Part shown: positions 52,042 through 62,266 of the stretch, in pieces
How the letters are laid out: every line of letters starts with the position of its first letter
How positions within the stretch are numbered: the first letter of the stretch is position 1
NCBI RefSeq assembly: GCF_900155865.1
Contig: NZ_LT707006.1
Span: 4,757,779 to 4,821,778, forward strand
DNA length: 64,000 bases
Source: Bacteroides bouchesdurhonensis
Lineage (GTDB): Bacteria; Bacteroidota; Bacteroidia; Bacteroidales; Bacteroidaceae
Reading direction: 5' to 3'
The notes under the pieces: generated by a model
The model's input: the letters and a program-made list of their open reading frames with translations, nothing else
Database searches by the model: none
What the model was told of the DNA's origin: nothing
Position numbers and translations under genes: made by a program

Positions 52042-53958
52042 ATGAAAAAATTCACGTGGATTATAAGTTTTCTGTTTTGTACTATCTGCATAGTGCAAGT
52101 AGAAGCAAAAGATAGAGTCATTAAATGTCCTCCTTTTACAGCTTGGAGTTCCACTACCATTGAGATTGAGAAGATCGTCATTAATGACACAGCTACTACA
52201 TTACATATCAAAGCATTCTATGAACCTAAAAATTGGATAAAAGTTGCAACAGGAAGTTTCCTTAAAGACAATAATGGAACAATATACCCAATACGTAAAG
52301 GAGTTGGCATCACATTAGACCAAGAATTTTGGATGCCGGAATCTGGTGAGGCTGAATTTCAGCTCATTTTCCCCCCACTTCCTCCAAACATTACTAGGGT
52401 TGATTTTATTGAAGGAAATGATGAAAGAGCATTTAAAATCTGGGGAATTCAGTTAAACAAGAAAGCATTTGAAAAGGAACAATTACCACAAGAGGTGGTT
52501 GTGCACAAGATGAATAAGAAAGCAGCTTTACCCATCCCAGAACTATCTTATGGAAATGCTGTATTGAAAGGAAGAATTCTGGATTATCAAAAAGATATGC
52601 CAAAGGAATGCAGAATTCATGTGTTCAATCCTGCTTTCAGAGAGGACAACACAAGCTTCCTTAAGATCAATGAAGACGGGACCTTTCAAACAGAAATAGG
52701 AATTCCGACAGTTACGAATGTTGTACTAACTTTTTCTTGTGGCAATGTGGTATGTCTTGTAGCTCCACATGAAGAAACATATATTGCAATAAATCCTAAA
52801 GAGCTTTGCCGTCAGCAATCACGCCTACAAAGGAAAGCAAAAAGTTACGGAGCCACTGCCTATTTTAAAGGTTATCTCGCTAGTTTGCAACAAGAGTTTT
52901 TAACAGTAGATTTAGATATGACACTAGGAAATCACGATTACATGGATTACCTTAAGGCTATTGCCGGAAAAAGTGCAGAGGAATATAAAAATTATATTCT
53001 GAGATCTATTCCAACGATCCGAAAAAAGATTGCACAGTCTAAATATAGTGAAGCTTGCAAAGAACTATTAAACATTAAATTAGATATTATAGCAGTATCC
53101 TGCATTGCCACTACAATCAGAGATTTAGAATATGCATATATAAAAATCAATAAGCTGGATAGAGAAAAAACTGCCGAATATTTCAAAAACAATCCGATCA
53201 ATACTCCGAAAGAGTATTATAATGTATTGAAAGAATTCTCATCCATCAACACTACTAAAGCTTTATATAATGATAGGTATGCATCAATGGTGAATTTTTT
53301 AAATATTATCCCCGACAAGGAAAATGTACTCAAAGAAGCATTAGGCACAGATAAAGGTGCTTTATTCGACTATATTGAGGTCCAGAAGATTTATTCAGCT
53401 TTGAAAGATTTTACACCTTTGACAGCAGAACAGGAAGTTCGATTAAAAAAACTTTCCTCACCTGCTTATACCGAACTGCTTGCTCAAATAAACAAAAAAC
53501 TGATAGCATCCATCGAATTAAATAAAAAGAAGAGTGGATTCACAGTTAATGAAGCTGGAGAAGTAATCAATGAAGAGTTATTTCCCTCCATCATTTCAAA
53601 ATACCGGGGACATGTATTAATGGTAGATTTTTGGGCAACCTGGTGCGGTCCATGTCTTAAAGCACAAAAGGCATTGACACCTATGAAAGAAGATTTGAAA
53701 GATAAAGATATTATCTATTTATACATTACAGGGGAAACTTCTCCCAAAGAAACCTGGGATAAAATGATACCCGATATTCACGGAGAACATTTTAGACTAA
53801 AAGATAATCAATGGGATTATCTGATAGAAAATTTAAAAATTCGAGGAGTACCAACACACTTAATCATCGATCGGGAAGGAAATATATCCTACAGGGAAAC
53901 CGGATTATCAAAGGCAGAAGTTATCAAAGAACAATTAATGAAAGCTTTAGAGAAATAG
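52042..53958 (+). CDS. Exported TlpA-like thioredoxin-domain protein
   Basis: Protein of 638 residues with a signal peptide (MKKFTWIISFLFCTICIVQVEA; ATG 52036 is two codons earlier). The C-terminal ~125 residues are a TlpA/ResA-type thioredoxin domain with the redox motif WCGPC in MVDFWATWCGPCLKA and the cis-Pro region IRGVPTHLIID. The long N-terminal part (~25-510) is strand-rich then helical and matches no family I can name. A periplasmic thiol-disulfide role is likely. Single gene, convergent with mrp. Confidence 0.85.
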   Translation: MKKFTWIISFLFCTICIVQVEAKDRVIKCPPFTAWSSTTIEIEKIVINDTATTLHIKAFYEPKNWIKVATGSFLKDNNGTIYPIRKGVGITLDQEFWMPESGEAEFQLIFPPLPPNITRVDFIEGNDERAFKIWGIQLNKKAFEKEQLPQEVVVHKMNKKAALPIPELSYGNAVLKGRILDYQKDMPKECRIHVFNPAFREDNTSFLKINEDGTFQTEIGIPTVTNVVLTFSCGNVVCLVAPHEETYIAINPKELCRQQSRLQRKAKSYGATAYFKGYLASLQQEFLTVDLDMTLGNHDYMDYLKAIAGKSAEEYKNYILRSIPTIRKKIAQSKYSEACKELLNIKLDIIAVSCIATTIRDLEYAYIKINKLDREKTAEYFKNNPINTPKEYYNVLKEFSSINTTKALYNDRYASMVNFLNIIPDKENVLKEALGTDKGALFDYIEVQKIYSALKDFTPLTAEQEVRLKKLSSPAYTELLAQINKKLIASIELNKKKSGFTVNEAGEVINEELFPSIISKYRGHVLMVDFWATWCGPCLKAQKALTPMKEDLKDKDIIYLYITGETSPKETWDKMIPDIHGEHFRLKDNQWDYLIENLKIRGVPTHLIIDREGNISYRETGLSKAEVIKEQLMKALEK

Positions 53959-54120
53959 AAACTAATATTATATTATCCATAACAATAAAACTACAACCAA
54001 ATAAGTAAAAGACAAAACCTCATCAAAGTAAGGATAAAACATCCAATACCCACCAGAAGTTATGAAGTTTGGATATTTATCAAAATGAATATTCCAATAC
54101 TTTTTCGCCCTTAATAAAAC

Positions 54121-54161
54121 AAAATCGCCCATTGAGCATTTTCACGCATCAACGGGCGATT
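54121..54161 (-). terminator. Terminator of mrp
   Basis: AAATCGCCC/GGGCGATTT stem with further inner pairing (TTGA/TCAA), followed on the minus strand by TTGTTTTATT. Confidence 0.8.
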
Positions 54162-54204
54162 TATTATTCAGAATGATTCTCTAGAAAGCTATATGATAAA
54201 ATAA

Positions 54205-55305
54205 TTATTTCTGCATTTCTACTATCTGAGTCGGTGCCATTTCTACATTCCGACGGTCTACTTGTCTAACAACACTTGCAGCCAATGACAAGAAAGCGCG
54301 ACCCGTCACTGTATTCTCGTCCAATGCAACCGGTGTACCGTTATCACCACTTTCACAGATGCTTTGCACAATAGGAATCTGCCCCAGCAAAGGCACATGC
54401 ATTTCTTCCGCCAGCTTCTTAACTCCCTCCTTACCAAAGAGATAATATTTATTTTCCGGAAGTTCAGCAGGTGTAAACCAAGCCATATTTTCCACTAGAC
54501 CAAGAATAGGCACATTCACCTTTTCATTTGTAAACATATTAATTCCTTTACGAGCATCAGCTAAAGCAACCGCTTGCGGAGTACTAACAACGATTGCACC
54601 TGTCATTGCCAACGTCTGAACAACAGTCAGGTGGATATCACTAGTTCCGGGAGGAAGGTCTATCAGGAAATAATCTAAATCTCCCCATACCGCATCGCCA
54701 ATTAATTGTTTCAAAGCATTACTTGCCATACCTCCACGCCAGAGAGTAGCCTGATCAGGATCGACAAAGAAACCGATAGACAAAAGCTTTACTCCGTATT
54801 TCTCAACTGGAATAATCATATCACGACCATCCACACGCTCTGCATATGGACGAGCATCTTCCACCTGAAACATTTTTGGCATAGAAGGGCCAAAGATATC
54901 TGCATCAAGCAACCCCACTTTATAGCCTAGTTTAGCCAATGCAACAGCAAGATTAGCTGATACGGTAGACTTACCAACTCCACCTTTACCAGAAGAAATA
55001 CCAATAATATTCTTTACTTGCGGAAGTAACTTACCAACTTCCGGACGGGCTGCCTGTTTACTTTCAGTTGCTATTGTTACCTGCACATCCGGAGATACGT
55101 AAGTATGAATAGCTGTTTCAGCAGCTTTCAGCATTGATTTCATGAAAGGATCAGTCGGCTTCTCAAAAATTAAAGAGAAACTAACTGACATGCCATCTAT
55201 GCGAAGATTGTCTGCAACCATCTCCGCTTCTACCAGATTCTTTCCCGTACCGGGATAACGCACTGTTGCCAGTGCATCTAATATTAATTTAGGATAGAGT
55301 GTCAT
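54205..55305 (-). CDS. mrp: Mrp/ApbC-family Fe-S cluster carrier ATPase
   Basis: P-loop ATPase of 366 residues: an N-terminal MIP18/DUF59-like region (~1-85), then the deviant Walker [31 protein letters not shown] and [13 protein letters not shown]. Mrp proteins carry and deliver Fe-S clusters to target enzymes in the cytoplasm. The CxxC expected near the C-terminal part is not seen in the translation, a possible difference from ApbC. Single gene with its own promoter. Confidence 0.92.
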   Translation of the reverse strand: MTLYPKLILDALATVRYPGTGKNLVEAEMVADNLRIDGMSVSFSLIFEKPTDPFMKSMLKAAETAIHTYVSPDVQVTIATESKQAARPEVGKLLPQVKNIIGISSGKGGVGKSTVSANLAVALAKLGYKVGLLDADIFGPSMPKMFQVEDARPYAERVDGRDMIIPVEKYGVKLLSIGFFVDPDQATLWRGGMASNALKQLIGDAVWGDLDYFLIDLPPGTSDIHLTVVQTLAMTGAIVVSTPQAVALADARKGINMFTNEKVNVPILGLVENMAWFTPAELPENKYYLFGKEGVKKLAEEMHVPLLGQIPIVQSICESGDNGTPVALDENTVTGRAFLSLAASVVRQVDRRNVEMAPTQIVEMQK

Positions 55306-55333
55306 AATCTATATTTTTTAATTTATCTACTCA

Positions 55334-55362
55334 CAAAAGTACCTAGCCATATTGTAGTACAA
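55334..55362 (-). promoter_or_regulatory. Promoter of mrp
   Basis: Minus strand: -33 TTG (55360-55362), 18-bp spacer, -7 TACTTTTG (55334-55341). Confidence 0.6.
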
Positions 55363-55385
55363 TCGGTAACTAATCAGACGGGGTA

Positions 55386-56144
55386 TCATTTAGAAGTCTG
55401 CAACCCACTCCGCTTACTACGGTTATAACTACGATACGAATCAAGCTCTATTTCTACATCCGGTTCCTCTAGCCGGCCGTCTTGGGGAAGTCGAAACTTG
55501 ATATATTTGATGCTTAAACCACGATCAAGCCATTGTTGTTCATAATATGTCTTAATCCCCAAAATATCATCAACCAAATCTGAATGATACAAGTCTTCTG
55601 TTATAAAATCAACCGGAAGTTGATTCGTCTCAATCATATACCTAGTATAAGTAAACATAAAGTTACTATCTGTCTTGAGATGAATGATTCCATTCGGTTG
55701 CAGAAATTTGCGATACCGCTCCATGAAATAAGTAGAAGTCAGTCTTTTAGTCGCTTTCTTCATTTGAGGATCAGAGAAGGTAAGCCAAATTTCACTCACT
55801 TCACCTTCAGCAAAGAAACGTTCGATGATCTCAATATTAGTACGCAAGAAAGCTACATTCTTCATACCCGACTGCAAAGCCTCTGTTGCTCCGGTCCACA
55901 TACGGGCACCTTTGATATCAACAGCAATGAAGTTTTTCTCCGGAAACATTTTGCCTAATCCGACGGTATATTCACCCCGTCCACAACCAAGCTCAAGCAC
56001 TATCGGATGATCATTCTTAAAAAACTCCTGATGCCATTTCCCTTTCATGTCAAAAGGCACATTATCTACTGCTGAATAGGGATATTCAAACACGTGTGGA
56101 TAACTTGCCATATCGGCAAACTTCTCTAATTTATTCTTTCCCAT
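55386..56144 (-). CDS. trmB: tRNA (guanine-N7-)-methyltransferase
   Basis: TrmB (252 residues) makes m7G46 in tRNA using SAM. Seen: SAM-binding [41 protein letters not shown], and the catalytic [15 protein letters not shown] (usual FPDPWxKxxHxKRR; here [11 protein letters not shown]). It is longer than most TrmB at the N-terminus, which is common in Bacteroides. Own promoter upstream. Confidence 0.92.
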   Translation of the reverse strand: MGKNKLEKFADMASYPHVFEYPYSAVDNVPFDMKGKWHQEFFKNDHPIVLELGCGRGEYTVGLGKMFPEKNFIAVDIKGARMWTGATEALQSGMKNVAFLRTNIEIIERFFAEGEVSEIWLTFSDPQMKKATKRLTSTYFMERYRKFLQPNGIIHLKTDSNFMFTYTRYMIETNQLPVDFITEDLYHSDLVDDILGIKTYYEQQWLDRGLSIKYIKFRLPQDGRLEEPDVEIELDSYRSYNRSKRSGLQTSK

Positions 56145-56165
56145 ATCATTTCACTGATTAGAGTA

Positions 56166-56197
56166 CAAAGTTACTTACTTTTGACGTAAACGGCAAA
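56166..56197 (-). promoter_or_regulatory. Promoter of trmB
   Basis: Minus strand: -33 TTTG (56194-56197), 20-bp spacer, -7 TAACTTTG (56166-56173). Confidence 0.7.
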
Positions 56198-56238
56198 AAC
56201 TATCCTGTATTTGTTAAAAGTAACAAGTGAAAGGGAGA

Positions 56239-56643
56239 TCAGATTCCAATGTAGATATTACGAACCCAAATCAATAATTCAAGAAAGAGAAAGGGGATAA
56301 GAATATACTTATTATGCAACAACTTATCAACATATATATAAAGACGGTACAATCGGTTACCACTTGAAAAGGCATCTGTAAAAAGTAGAACAGTCATAAC
56401 CAACAGAGCCAGCAATACCAAAAAACTATTAGGATTCATTTGTAATGCGTCCAATGGTTGGGCATGAAGCAACATCACAATACCACGAGTTGTACCACAT
56501 GCAGGACAAGGCAAATGAAAAAAAGATTTCGAGAGACAGGGAGTAAAACCTCCCTGTCCTGCAAAATATAAGTGATAATATAATCCAATATATGCGCACA
56601 AACAAAGCAAAGTGCACAATTTATAAAATCCTTTTGGGGACAT
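56239..56643 (-). CDS. DUF2752 membrane protein
   Basis: Small inner-membrane protein of 134 residues with three to four helices and the DUF2752 signature CPACGTTRG (~residues 45-53). Function of the family is unknown; the paired cysteines suggest metal or redox binding. It lies 4 bp after the TM2 gene and is probably co-transcribed with ilvE and TM2. Confidence 0.87.
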   Translation of the reverse strand: MSPKGFYKLCTLLCLCAYIGLYYHLYFAGQGGFTPCLSKSFFHLPCPACGTTRGIVMLLHAQPLDALQMNPNSFLVLLALLVMTVLLFTDAFSSGNRLYRLYIYVDKLLHNKYILIPFLFLELLIWVRNIYIGI

Positions 56644-56647
56644 CTAT

Positions 56648-56983
56648 TTACAGAAATACCTGCAATTTCTTTAGATTTTCCTCACGTGTAGCTTTACTGA
56701 TCAAGAACCAGTCAATAATAGCCCAGACTCCCAAACCGCCACAAGTGAGCAATTTGCCAACTCCCAATCCAATATTACCAATATAGAAACGGTCGATACC
56801 ATATGCTCCTAGGAAGATAGAAAGCACCAAAGCTACGGTAGTACTTTTAAACTGCAAGGCTGATATTACAGGCCACTTTGCATCATCCATTTCCAATAAT
56901 TTTTCTCTAATAATCATATTCTGCTCTTCAGGAAAGTTCTTTCCATTAGTAAGCATAAACATATCAACTTTTTGTGTGTCCAT
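56648..56983 (-). CDS. TM2-domain membrane protein
   Basis: Protein of 111 residues with a TM2 domain (~55-105): two helices joined by the family's acidic-aromatic turn (LGAYGIDRFYIGN, LGVWAIIDWFLI). ATG 56983 (MDTQKVDMFM) is chosen; the longer ORF from 57025 would run into ilvE. Role unknown; TM2 genes often sit next to DUF2752 genes in Bacteroidota. Confidence 0.87.
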   Translation of the reverse strand: MDTQKVDMFMLTNGKNFPEEQNMIIREKLLEMDDAKWPVISALQFKSTTVALVLSIFLGAYGIDRFYIGNIGLGVGKLLTCGGLGVWAIIDWFLISKATREENLKKLQVFL

Positions 56984-57003
56984 AACATTAAATATAAAAT
57001 TAA

Positions 57004-58023
57004 TTACTCTACAATAGTCACCCAACCATGTGTATCCGGTTCATCACCATATTGAATACCACGCAGTTTATTATACAACTTCGTACAAATCGGCCCCGGT
57101 TTTCCATCTTTAGAGATAACGTATGATTTACCGTTTTCCAAATCATCAATACGTTCAATTGGGCTGATCACCGCAGCCGTACCACAAGCACCTGCTTCTT
57201 CAAAAGTTGCAAGTTCTTCTTCAGGCACAGGACGGCACTCTACTTTCAATCCCATATCTTCTGCCAATTGCATCAAACTCTTATTTGTGATAGACGGCAG
57301 AATGGAAGTTGATTTCGGAGTGATGTATGTATTGTCTTTGATTCCGAAGAAATTGGCAGCACCACACTCATCAATGTATTTCTTCTCTTTTGCATCCAGA
57401 TAGAATTCACAGGAATATCCCAACTCATGTGCTTTCTTATTTGCACGCAGACTAGCAGCATAATTTCCGCCTACCTTATAAATCCCTGTGCCCAGAGGTG
57501 CCGAACGGTCGAACTCACGAATAATGACATACGGATTAGTAGAGAAGCCACCTTTGAAGTACGGACCTACCGGAGTTACAAATACTACAAACATATATTC
57601 ATTAGCCGGATGTACTCCTACCTGAGCACTTGTTCCAATCAATAACGGACGAATATATAAAGAAGCACCTGTTTCATAAGGAGGAATAAAACGCTCATTC
57701 AACTTCACTACTTTCAAAATAGCTTCCTTGAAACGTTCAGTCGGTAATTCAGCCATCATGATCCCTTGACAAGTAGATTGCAAACGTGCTGCATTTTCTT
57801 CCAAACGGAAAATACGTACTTTACCATCTTTACCGCGGAATGCCTTTAATCCTTCAAATGCCTCCTGACCATAGTGCAAACAAGTAGCTGCCATGTGCAA
57901 ATTAAGGTATTCTTCACTACTAACCTCCAATTCTCCCCACGCACCATTACGGAAATTAATTCTCACGTTGTAATCTGTCTTCATGTATCCAAACGACAGA
58001 TTCGCCCAGTCTATTTCTTTCAT
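57004..58023 (-). CDS. ilvE: Branched-chain amino acid aminotransferase
   Basis: Fold-type IV PLP enzyme (339 residues from ATG 58023) for the last step of Ile, Leu and Val synthesis. Seen: LHYGQEAFEGLKAFRGKDG, the region with the PLP lysine (GIYKVGGNYAASL), DECGAANFFGI, and GTAAVISPIERI. ATG 58065 is rejected, since it lies inside the -7 box and the start MKEIDWANLSFGY is family-typical. First gene of ilvE-TM2-DUF2752. Confidence 0.95.
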   Translation of the reverse strand: MKEIDWANLSFGYMKTDYNVRINFRNGAWGELEVSSEEYLNLHMAATCLHYGQEAFEGLKAFRGKDGKVRIFRLEENAARLQSTCQGIMMAELPTERFKEAILKVVKLNERFIPPYETGASLYIRPLLIGTSAQVGVHPANEYMFVVFVTPVGPYFKGGFSTNPYVIIREFDRSAPLGTGIYKVGGNYAASLRANKKAHELGYSCEFYLDAKEKKYIDECGAANFFGIKDNTYITPKSTSILPSITNKSLMQLAEDMGLKVECRPVPEEELATFEEAGACGTAAVISPIERIDDLENGKSYVISKDGKPGPICTKLYNKLRGIQYGDEPDTHGWVTIVE

Positions 58024-58062
58024 TTCGTTATGTATTAGTTTATTTTCTTGTCCATTGATTCG

Positions 58063-58070
58063 CAAAAATA
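58063..58070 (-). promoter_or_regulatory. -7 box for ilvE
   Basis: TATTTTTG on the minus strand, 39 bp before ATG 58023. It overlaps the longer-ORF start at 58065 and so excludes it. Confidence 0.55.
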
Positions 58071-58074
58071 GCTT

Positions 58075-58284
58075 TTATTCTTCAGATTGCCCCTTTTCTT
58101 GCAATAATTTTTCCACTTCTCGATCTGCTTTCGTTAGTTTTTCGGTACAAAAGGCAATAATTTCATTTGCTTCCTTGATTTTTTCGCTCAAAATGTCGAT
58201 ATCCAATTCATTGTTGTCAATCTGGCGAACGATCTTTTCAAGACGTTCTATCGCACGGGAATATGTTTCTTTTTTTGCTGCCAC
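58075..58284 (-). CDS. xseB: Exodeoxyribonuclease VII small subunit
   Basis: XseB (69 residues), all helical and highly charged (YSRAIERLEKIVRQIDNNELDIDIL). It joins several copies to one XseA to form the single-strand-specific exonuclease VII. It lies 54 bp after xseA and ends just before the ilvE promoter. Confidence 0.92.
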   Translation of the reverse strand: MAAKKETYSRAIERLEKIVRQIDNNELDIDILSEKIKEANEIIAFCTEKLTKADREVEKLLQEKGQSEE

Positions 58285-58338
58285 GATGATATGTTATTTA
58301 TGGTTGAAAATGAATATTTTATAAGTTATTAGAAGTAA

Positions 58339-59568
58339 CTACTCAACAACGGAATGAACTTCACCTTTCGACAAACGGGTTACGAGTTCATCACCCGTTT
58401 TTAATGAAAAGGCATCCGTCACCGCTTTCCCATCTTTCAGAGTGATGCTATACCCACGTTTCAAAAGTTTGTCCGGCGAAGCATCCATTATACGTTGTTG
58501 CAATAACTCCAGCCGATGACGATGACGGGAAAGTAAAGCAAGAGTCATTTGAGTCAAATCCTTTCGGGCCGTTAATAAAGAGAAACGTGCCTCCGAAAGT
58601 TTTCGGTGAACAAGTACAGGAATACGGGTTTGAATAGTAACAAGCCTTCTCTGTTCCTGTTCTAGCAATGCATAGGCTCCTTGTTGAATACGAGTTGACA
58701 AATCTTCCAAATGTTCCGCTACCTCTGTCACTTGATGAATCAGAAGTTCAGCAGCTGCCGTAGGCGTTTTTACACGCGTATGAGCTACAGAATCGAGTAC
58801 TGTATCGTCCCGCTCGTGCCCGATACCTGTAATAATCGGCAATGGAAACTGTGCACAGGCCGCTGCCAATAGATAAGTATCAAAGCCGGAAAGATCAGAA
58901 GTAGCCCCACCTCCACGTATGATAACGACAACATCAAAGTCGTCAATACGTGCATTAATGCGATCTAAGGCGTCCAATACCGATTCTTCTACTTGATTTC
59001 CTTGCATCAGAGCAGGGAAAAGTTCTGTATAGAAAAAGAATCCGCAGGGATTATGCTTCAACTGATGACAAAAGTCACCATATCCTGCTGCTGTAGCGGA
59101 AGAGACTACCGCAATACGTTGAGGAAGAAGCGGCATCTCCAATTCCTTGTTCAATGTTAATACCCCTTCCTCTTCCAGTTGCAACAGTATTTCACGACGA
59201 CGACGTGCCATATCGCCTAACGTATAGGTAGGATCAATATCCAACACTGTCAGACTGTATCCATACAACTCATGAAACTGAACGGTCACTTTCACCAATA
59301 CTTTGATACCGGAAACAAACAATTGTCCGGTAGCCTGCTCAAAATATGGTTTGAGCAGACGATAAATGTTATTCCAGATCATCCCACGTGCCTTAGCCAC
59401 AAGATTATTGCTACGCGGATCTTTTTGTACAAACTCCAGATAGCAATGTCCGGTCGTATTGGAACGGACATCACTCAACTCAGCCTGTATCCAATACTCA
59501 TCAGGAAGACATTGTTCCAGGCTCCGCCGCACCAATGCATTCAGTTCCAGAAGAGAAAGAGAATCCAT
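58339..59568 (-). CDS. xseA: Exodeoxyribonuclease VII large subunit
   Basis: XseA (409 residues) degrades single-stranded DNA in both directions. Seen: N-terminal OB fold (IQAELSDVR...GHCYLEFVQKD), catalytic region RIAVVSSATAAGYGDFCHQL, IRGGGATSDLSGFD, GIGHERDDTVLDSVAHTRVKTPTAAAELL, then a coiled coil and C-terminal end. ATG 59568 (MDSLSLLELNALV) is preferred; ATG 59619 would overlap the S8 peptidase gene. Confidence 0.94.
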   Translation of the reverse strand: MDSLSLLELNALVRRSLEQCLPDEYWIQAELSDVRSNTTGHCYLEFVQKDPRSNNLVAKARGMIWNNIYRLLKPYFEQATGQLFVSGIKVLVKVTVQFHELYGYSLTVLDIDPTYTLGDMARRRREILLQLEEEGVLTLNKELEMPLLPQRIAVVSSATAAGYGDFCHQLKHNPCGFFFYTELFPALMQGNQVEESVLDALDRINARIDDFDVVVIIRGGGATSDLSGFDTYLLAAACAQFPLPIITGIGHERDDTVLDSVAHTRVKTPTAAAELLIHQVTEVAEHLEDLSTRIQQGAYALLEQEQRRLVTIQTRIPVLVHRKLSEARFSLLTARKDLTQMTLALLSRHRHRLELLQQRIMDASPDKLLKRGYSITLKDGKAVTDAFSLKTGDELVTRLSKGEVHSVVE

Positions 59569-59579
59569 ACGCGTGCCTT

Positions 59580-60944
59580 TTATCGTTTTTTCTTTATCGT
59601 CGATTGGTATGCCTTCCACAAATCAGGAATCCCATACCCATAGATATTATCCGGAAAATCCGCCCGATCCCCTGAATGACGTACCAGTTCGATAATTTCT
59701 TTTGCTGTCAACTTCGGACAAGCCTGCCAAAGACAAGCCACCATACCACACATGATCGGAGAAGAGAAAGATGTTCCGTTTGCATGACGAAGATTACCGT
59801 CTGTACCCATCACATCAGCCCAAAGCCCAACTGCTACAACATCCGGTTTAACCCGGCCATCCGCAGTATTTCCGATAGAAGAGAATGGAGCCAACAAGCC
59901 TTTTTTATCAATTGCACCGACTGTAATTACATTTTCTGCATCTCCCGGAGGAGTTGTTTTTTTCCAGGAATCCATTCCTGAATTGCCGGCACTGCAAACC
60001 ACCACCATTCCCTTGTCTGCTGCCATTCCTGCTTCACGAGACATCAATGCATAATGTCCGTTCAGATCACGATATCTATAATTCTTCGTCGGATCATCAA
60101 ATGTATAATAACCAAGAGAAGTATTCACAATGTCTACTCCTACACTATCTGCAAATTCGATAGCCGCTGCCCAATAGTCTTGTTCAACCAGATTCTCTGA
60201 GTATTCATCTTCACTACGTAACAACCAGTAAGAAGCTTCAGGAGCAGTACCTATCATCACATTCGGCTGATTCATAGCCATACATGAAAGTACGCACATT
60301 CCATGACTACTCTCCGCATAAATATCTGCCTCCGGATTCACAAAATCGCGTGTACCAAGAATACGGATATTATTCATTGCTTCAATCTTATCCGCATTGT
60401 GGAACCCTGCATCAATCACAGCAATTGTCATTCCCTGTCCTTTAAAACCGGCTTCATGCAAACGGTTGGCATTACTCATCTGAATCTGAGTAATAGCCGG
60501 TCCATACAAACTATCTGTACGCAATGGCTTATTAATCAAAGAGTCTCTTCTCTGGGATTTTTTTGCTTGGCCCTTCCAAACTCTCTCTGTAGAACGTACA
60601 AAAGGAAGTTTAGCTATTTCACCGATCAATGTGCTATCATTACATGAAACAGTTACAAAGTTATCCCACTTTCCAGTCACTAGTATATGAACCCCTTTCT
60701 CACGGATAGCATCTATATACTTCTTACAAACCGGCAAATCGGTAACATTCACAGATAATCCTTGTTTCTTTCTCCGTTCAATGGATTTCTTGGATAGAAA
60801 CATCTCGGGTTTCTTTACAGAATAGGTCGTTGCCTTTTTATCCTTCAAACTAATACGATACTTTAAAGTATCAGTAGAAGTAAACTGAGCAGACGCACCT
60901 AAGACTATATTCAAAGCGAACGCCAATAATACAAACTTCTTCAT
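59580..60944 (-). CDS. Exported S8 (subtilisin-type) serine peptidase
   Basis: Subtilase of 454 residues with a signal peptide (MKKFVLLAFALNIVLGASAQ), a ~130-residue N-terminal propeptide-like part, and a complete catalytic set: Asp178 (VIDAGF), His214 (SSHGMCV), oxyanion Asn321 (SAGNSG) and Ser392 (GTSFSSP). It should be active outside the cytoplasm. It lies between mnmA (22 bp upstream) and xseA (11 bp downstream); no functional link with them is evident. Confidence 0.92.
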   Translation of the reverse strand: MKKFVLLAFALNIVLGASAQFTSTDTLKYRISLKDKKATTYSVKKPEMFLSKKSIERRKKQGLSVNVTDLPVCKKYIDAIREKGVHILVTGKWDNFVTVSCNDSTLIGEIAKLPFVRSTERVWKGQAKKSQRRDSLINKPLRTDSLYGPAITQIQMSNANRLHEAGFKGQGMTIAVIDAGFHNADKIEAMNNIRILGTRDFVNPEADIYAESSHGMCVLSCMAMNQPNVMIGTAPEASYWLLRSEDEYSENLVEQDYWAAAIEFADSVGVDIVNTSLGYYTFDDPTKNYRYRDLNGHYALMSREAGMAADKGMVVVCSAGNSGMDSWKKTTPPGDAENVITVGAIDKKGLLAPFSSIGNTADGRVKPDVVAVGLWADVMGTDGNLRHANGTSFSSPIMCGMVACLWQACPKLTAKEIIELVRHSGDRADFPDNIYGYGIPDLWKAYQSTIKKKR

Positions 60945-60966
60945 AAGTTATCTTTATTTTAAGCTA

Positions 60967-62052
60967 TTAAAAATTTCCATTTTCTAAAATTACCAGCCCA
61001 ATGCCACGTTGAGAAGCAATAAATGCACCACCTAGCACGCGCTTTCCATCATAAAATACAGCAGATTGCCCAGGTGCAATAGCAGAAGCTGCCTCCAAGA
61101 AATGCACCAATAAATGTCCATCTTCCAAGCGTTTCACCCGACAAGACAATGGACGACTCCGATAACGAATCCTTACTGTCAGGTTCTCACATTGGAACAA
61201 TTCTTGCTCGTCAATAATCTTATCTCGTTCCAACAACATATACTCAGCCTTTAGCTGCTCGGCATCTCCAAGCATTACCGTATTTTTTTGCGGATTGATT
61301 TTCAATACATAAGCAGGTTTACCCAAGGCAATCTCTAATCCTTTCCGTTGTCCAATGGTATAATAAGGGGCTCCTTTATGTTGTCCTAATTTGACTCCTT
61401 CAGAGCTAACAAACCATCCGGGACCGACTTCACGATCCAACTCAGGACATTGCTCACGGAGAAAATGCCGATAGTCTCCTTTTATAAAACAAACTTCCAT
61501 ACTCTCCCCTTCTTTTGACTTGGCTTCATATCCCTTCCCAGCTAGATACTCACGAACCTTTATCTTTGTATAATTCCCCAATGGGAATATACAGCGTTTC
61601 AACACTTCCTGGCTCAATTGCCAAAGAAAATAGGACTGGTCTTTCTTTTCATCATCTCCGGCAACAATGTAAATATGTCCGTCACATTCTTTCAATCGGG
61701 AATAATGACCGGTAGCCACCCAAGCACAATCCAACTTATCCGCCCATTCTGTCAATACACGAAATTTAAACAACGGATTGCACATCACACAAGGGTTAGG
61801 TGTCCTTCCTTCCTTATATTCGTCAATGAAATTCTTTACTATTGTCTCTTTAAAAGGAATACGTTCATCAGCTACATAATGTTCAATCCCCATTCGTTCG
61901 GCCAGCTCCCTGGCATCCTGTGGTTCGTCACCCCATACACGCATGGTGACTCCCACAATCTCGTATCCCTGTTCTTGCAACATCAGACAAGTAGCAGTAC
62001 TGTCTATACCGCCACTCATACCGACCAATACTCTCTTATTTCGTTCTTTCAT
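60967..62052 (-). CDS. mnmA: tRNA-specific 2-thiouridylase
   Basis: MnmA (361 residues) puts sulfur on U34 of Lys, Glu and Gln tRNAs. Seen: PP-loop [27 protein letters not shown] (first catalytic Cys), ATGHYSR, the second Cys in [15 protein letters not shown], and TIGQRKGL. The spacing fits the family. First gene of mnmA-S8 peptidase-xseA-xseB. Confidence 0.93.
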   Translation of the reverse strand: MKERNKRVLVGMSGGIDSTATCLMLQEQGYEIVGVTMRVWGDEPQDARELAERMGIEHYVADERIPFKETIVKNFIDEYKEGRTPNPCVMCNPLFKFRVLTEWADKLDCAWVATGHYSRLKECDGHIYIVAGDDEKKDQSYFLWQLSQEVLKRCIFPLGNYTKIKVREYLAGKGYEAKSKEGESMEVCFIKGDYRHFLREQCPELDREVGPGWFVSSEGVKLGQHKGAPYYTIGQRKGLEIALGKPAYVLKINPQKNTVMLGDAEQLKAEYMLLERDKIIDEQELFQCENLTVRIRYRSRPLSCRVKRLEDGHLLVHFLEAASAIAPGQSAVFYDGKRVLGGAFIASQRGIGLVILENGNF

Positions 62053-62079
62053 CCGAATTTTCTACTGATTATATGGATA

Positions 62080-62087
62080 CAAATGTA
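62080..62087 (-). promoter_or_regulatory. -7 box for the mnmA-xseB operon
   Basis: TACATTTG on the minus strand, 28 bp before the mnmA start. Confidence 0.55.
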
Positions 62088-62147
62088 CAAGTTTATAAGG
62101 AGAAAATAAATTAATTCTTTCACTTCCTTCTTTTACTGTTTAAAGAA

Positions 62148-62179
62148 TTTGCTTTTCCTATAATACAAGTGTATCTTTG
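62148..62179 (+). promoter_or_regulatory. Promoter of the interrupted HU-like gene
   Basis: -33 TTTG (62148-62151), 20-bp spacer, -7 TATCTTTG (62172-62179): as good as any promoter in the window. Confidence 0.7.
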
Positions 62180-62266
62180 TAGTAGAAACTATTGTTCCCA
62201 GACGTACATCCGGGGATATCTTTTTATGTAGTATACAAAGAAAAGAGTAGTAAGTAATAACCATTA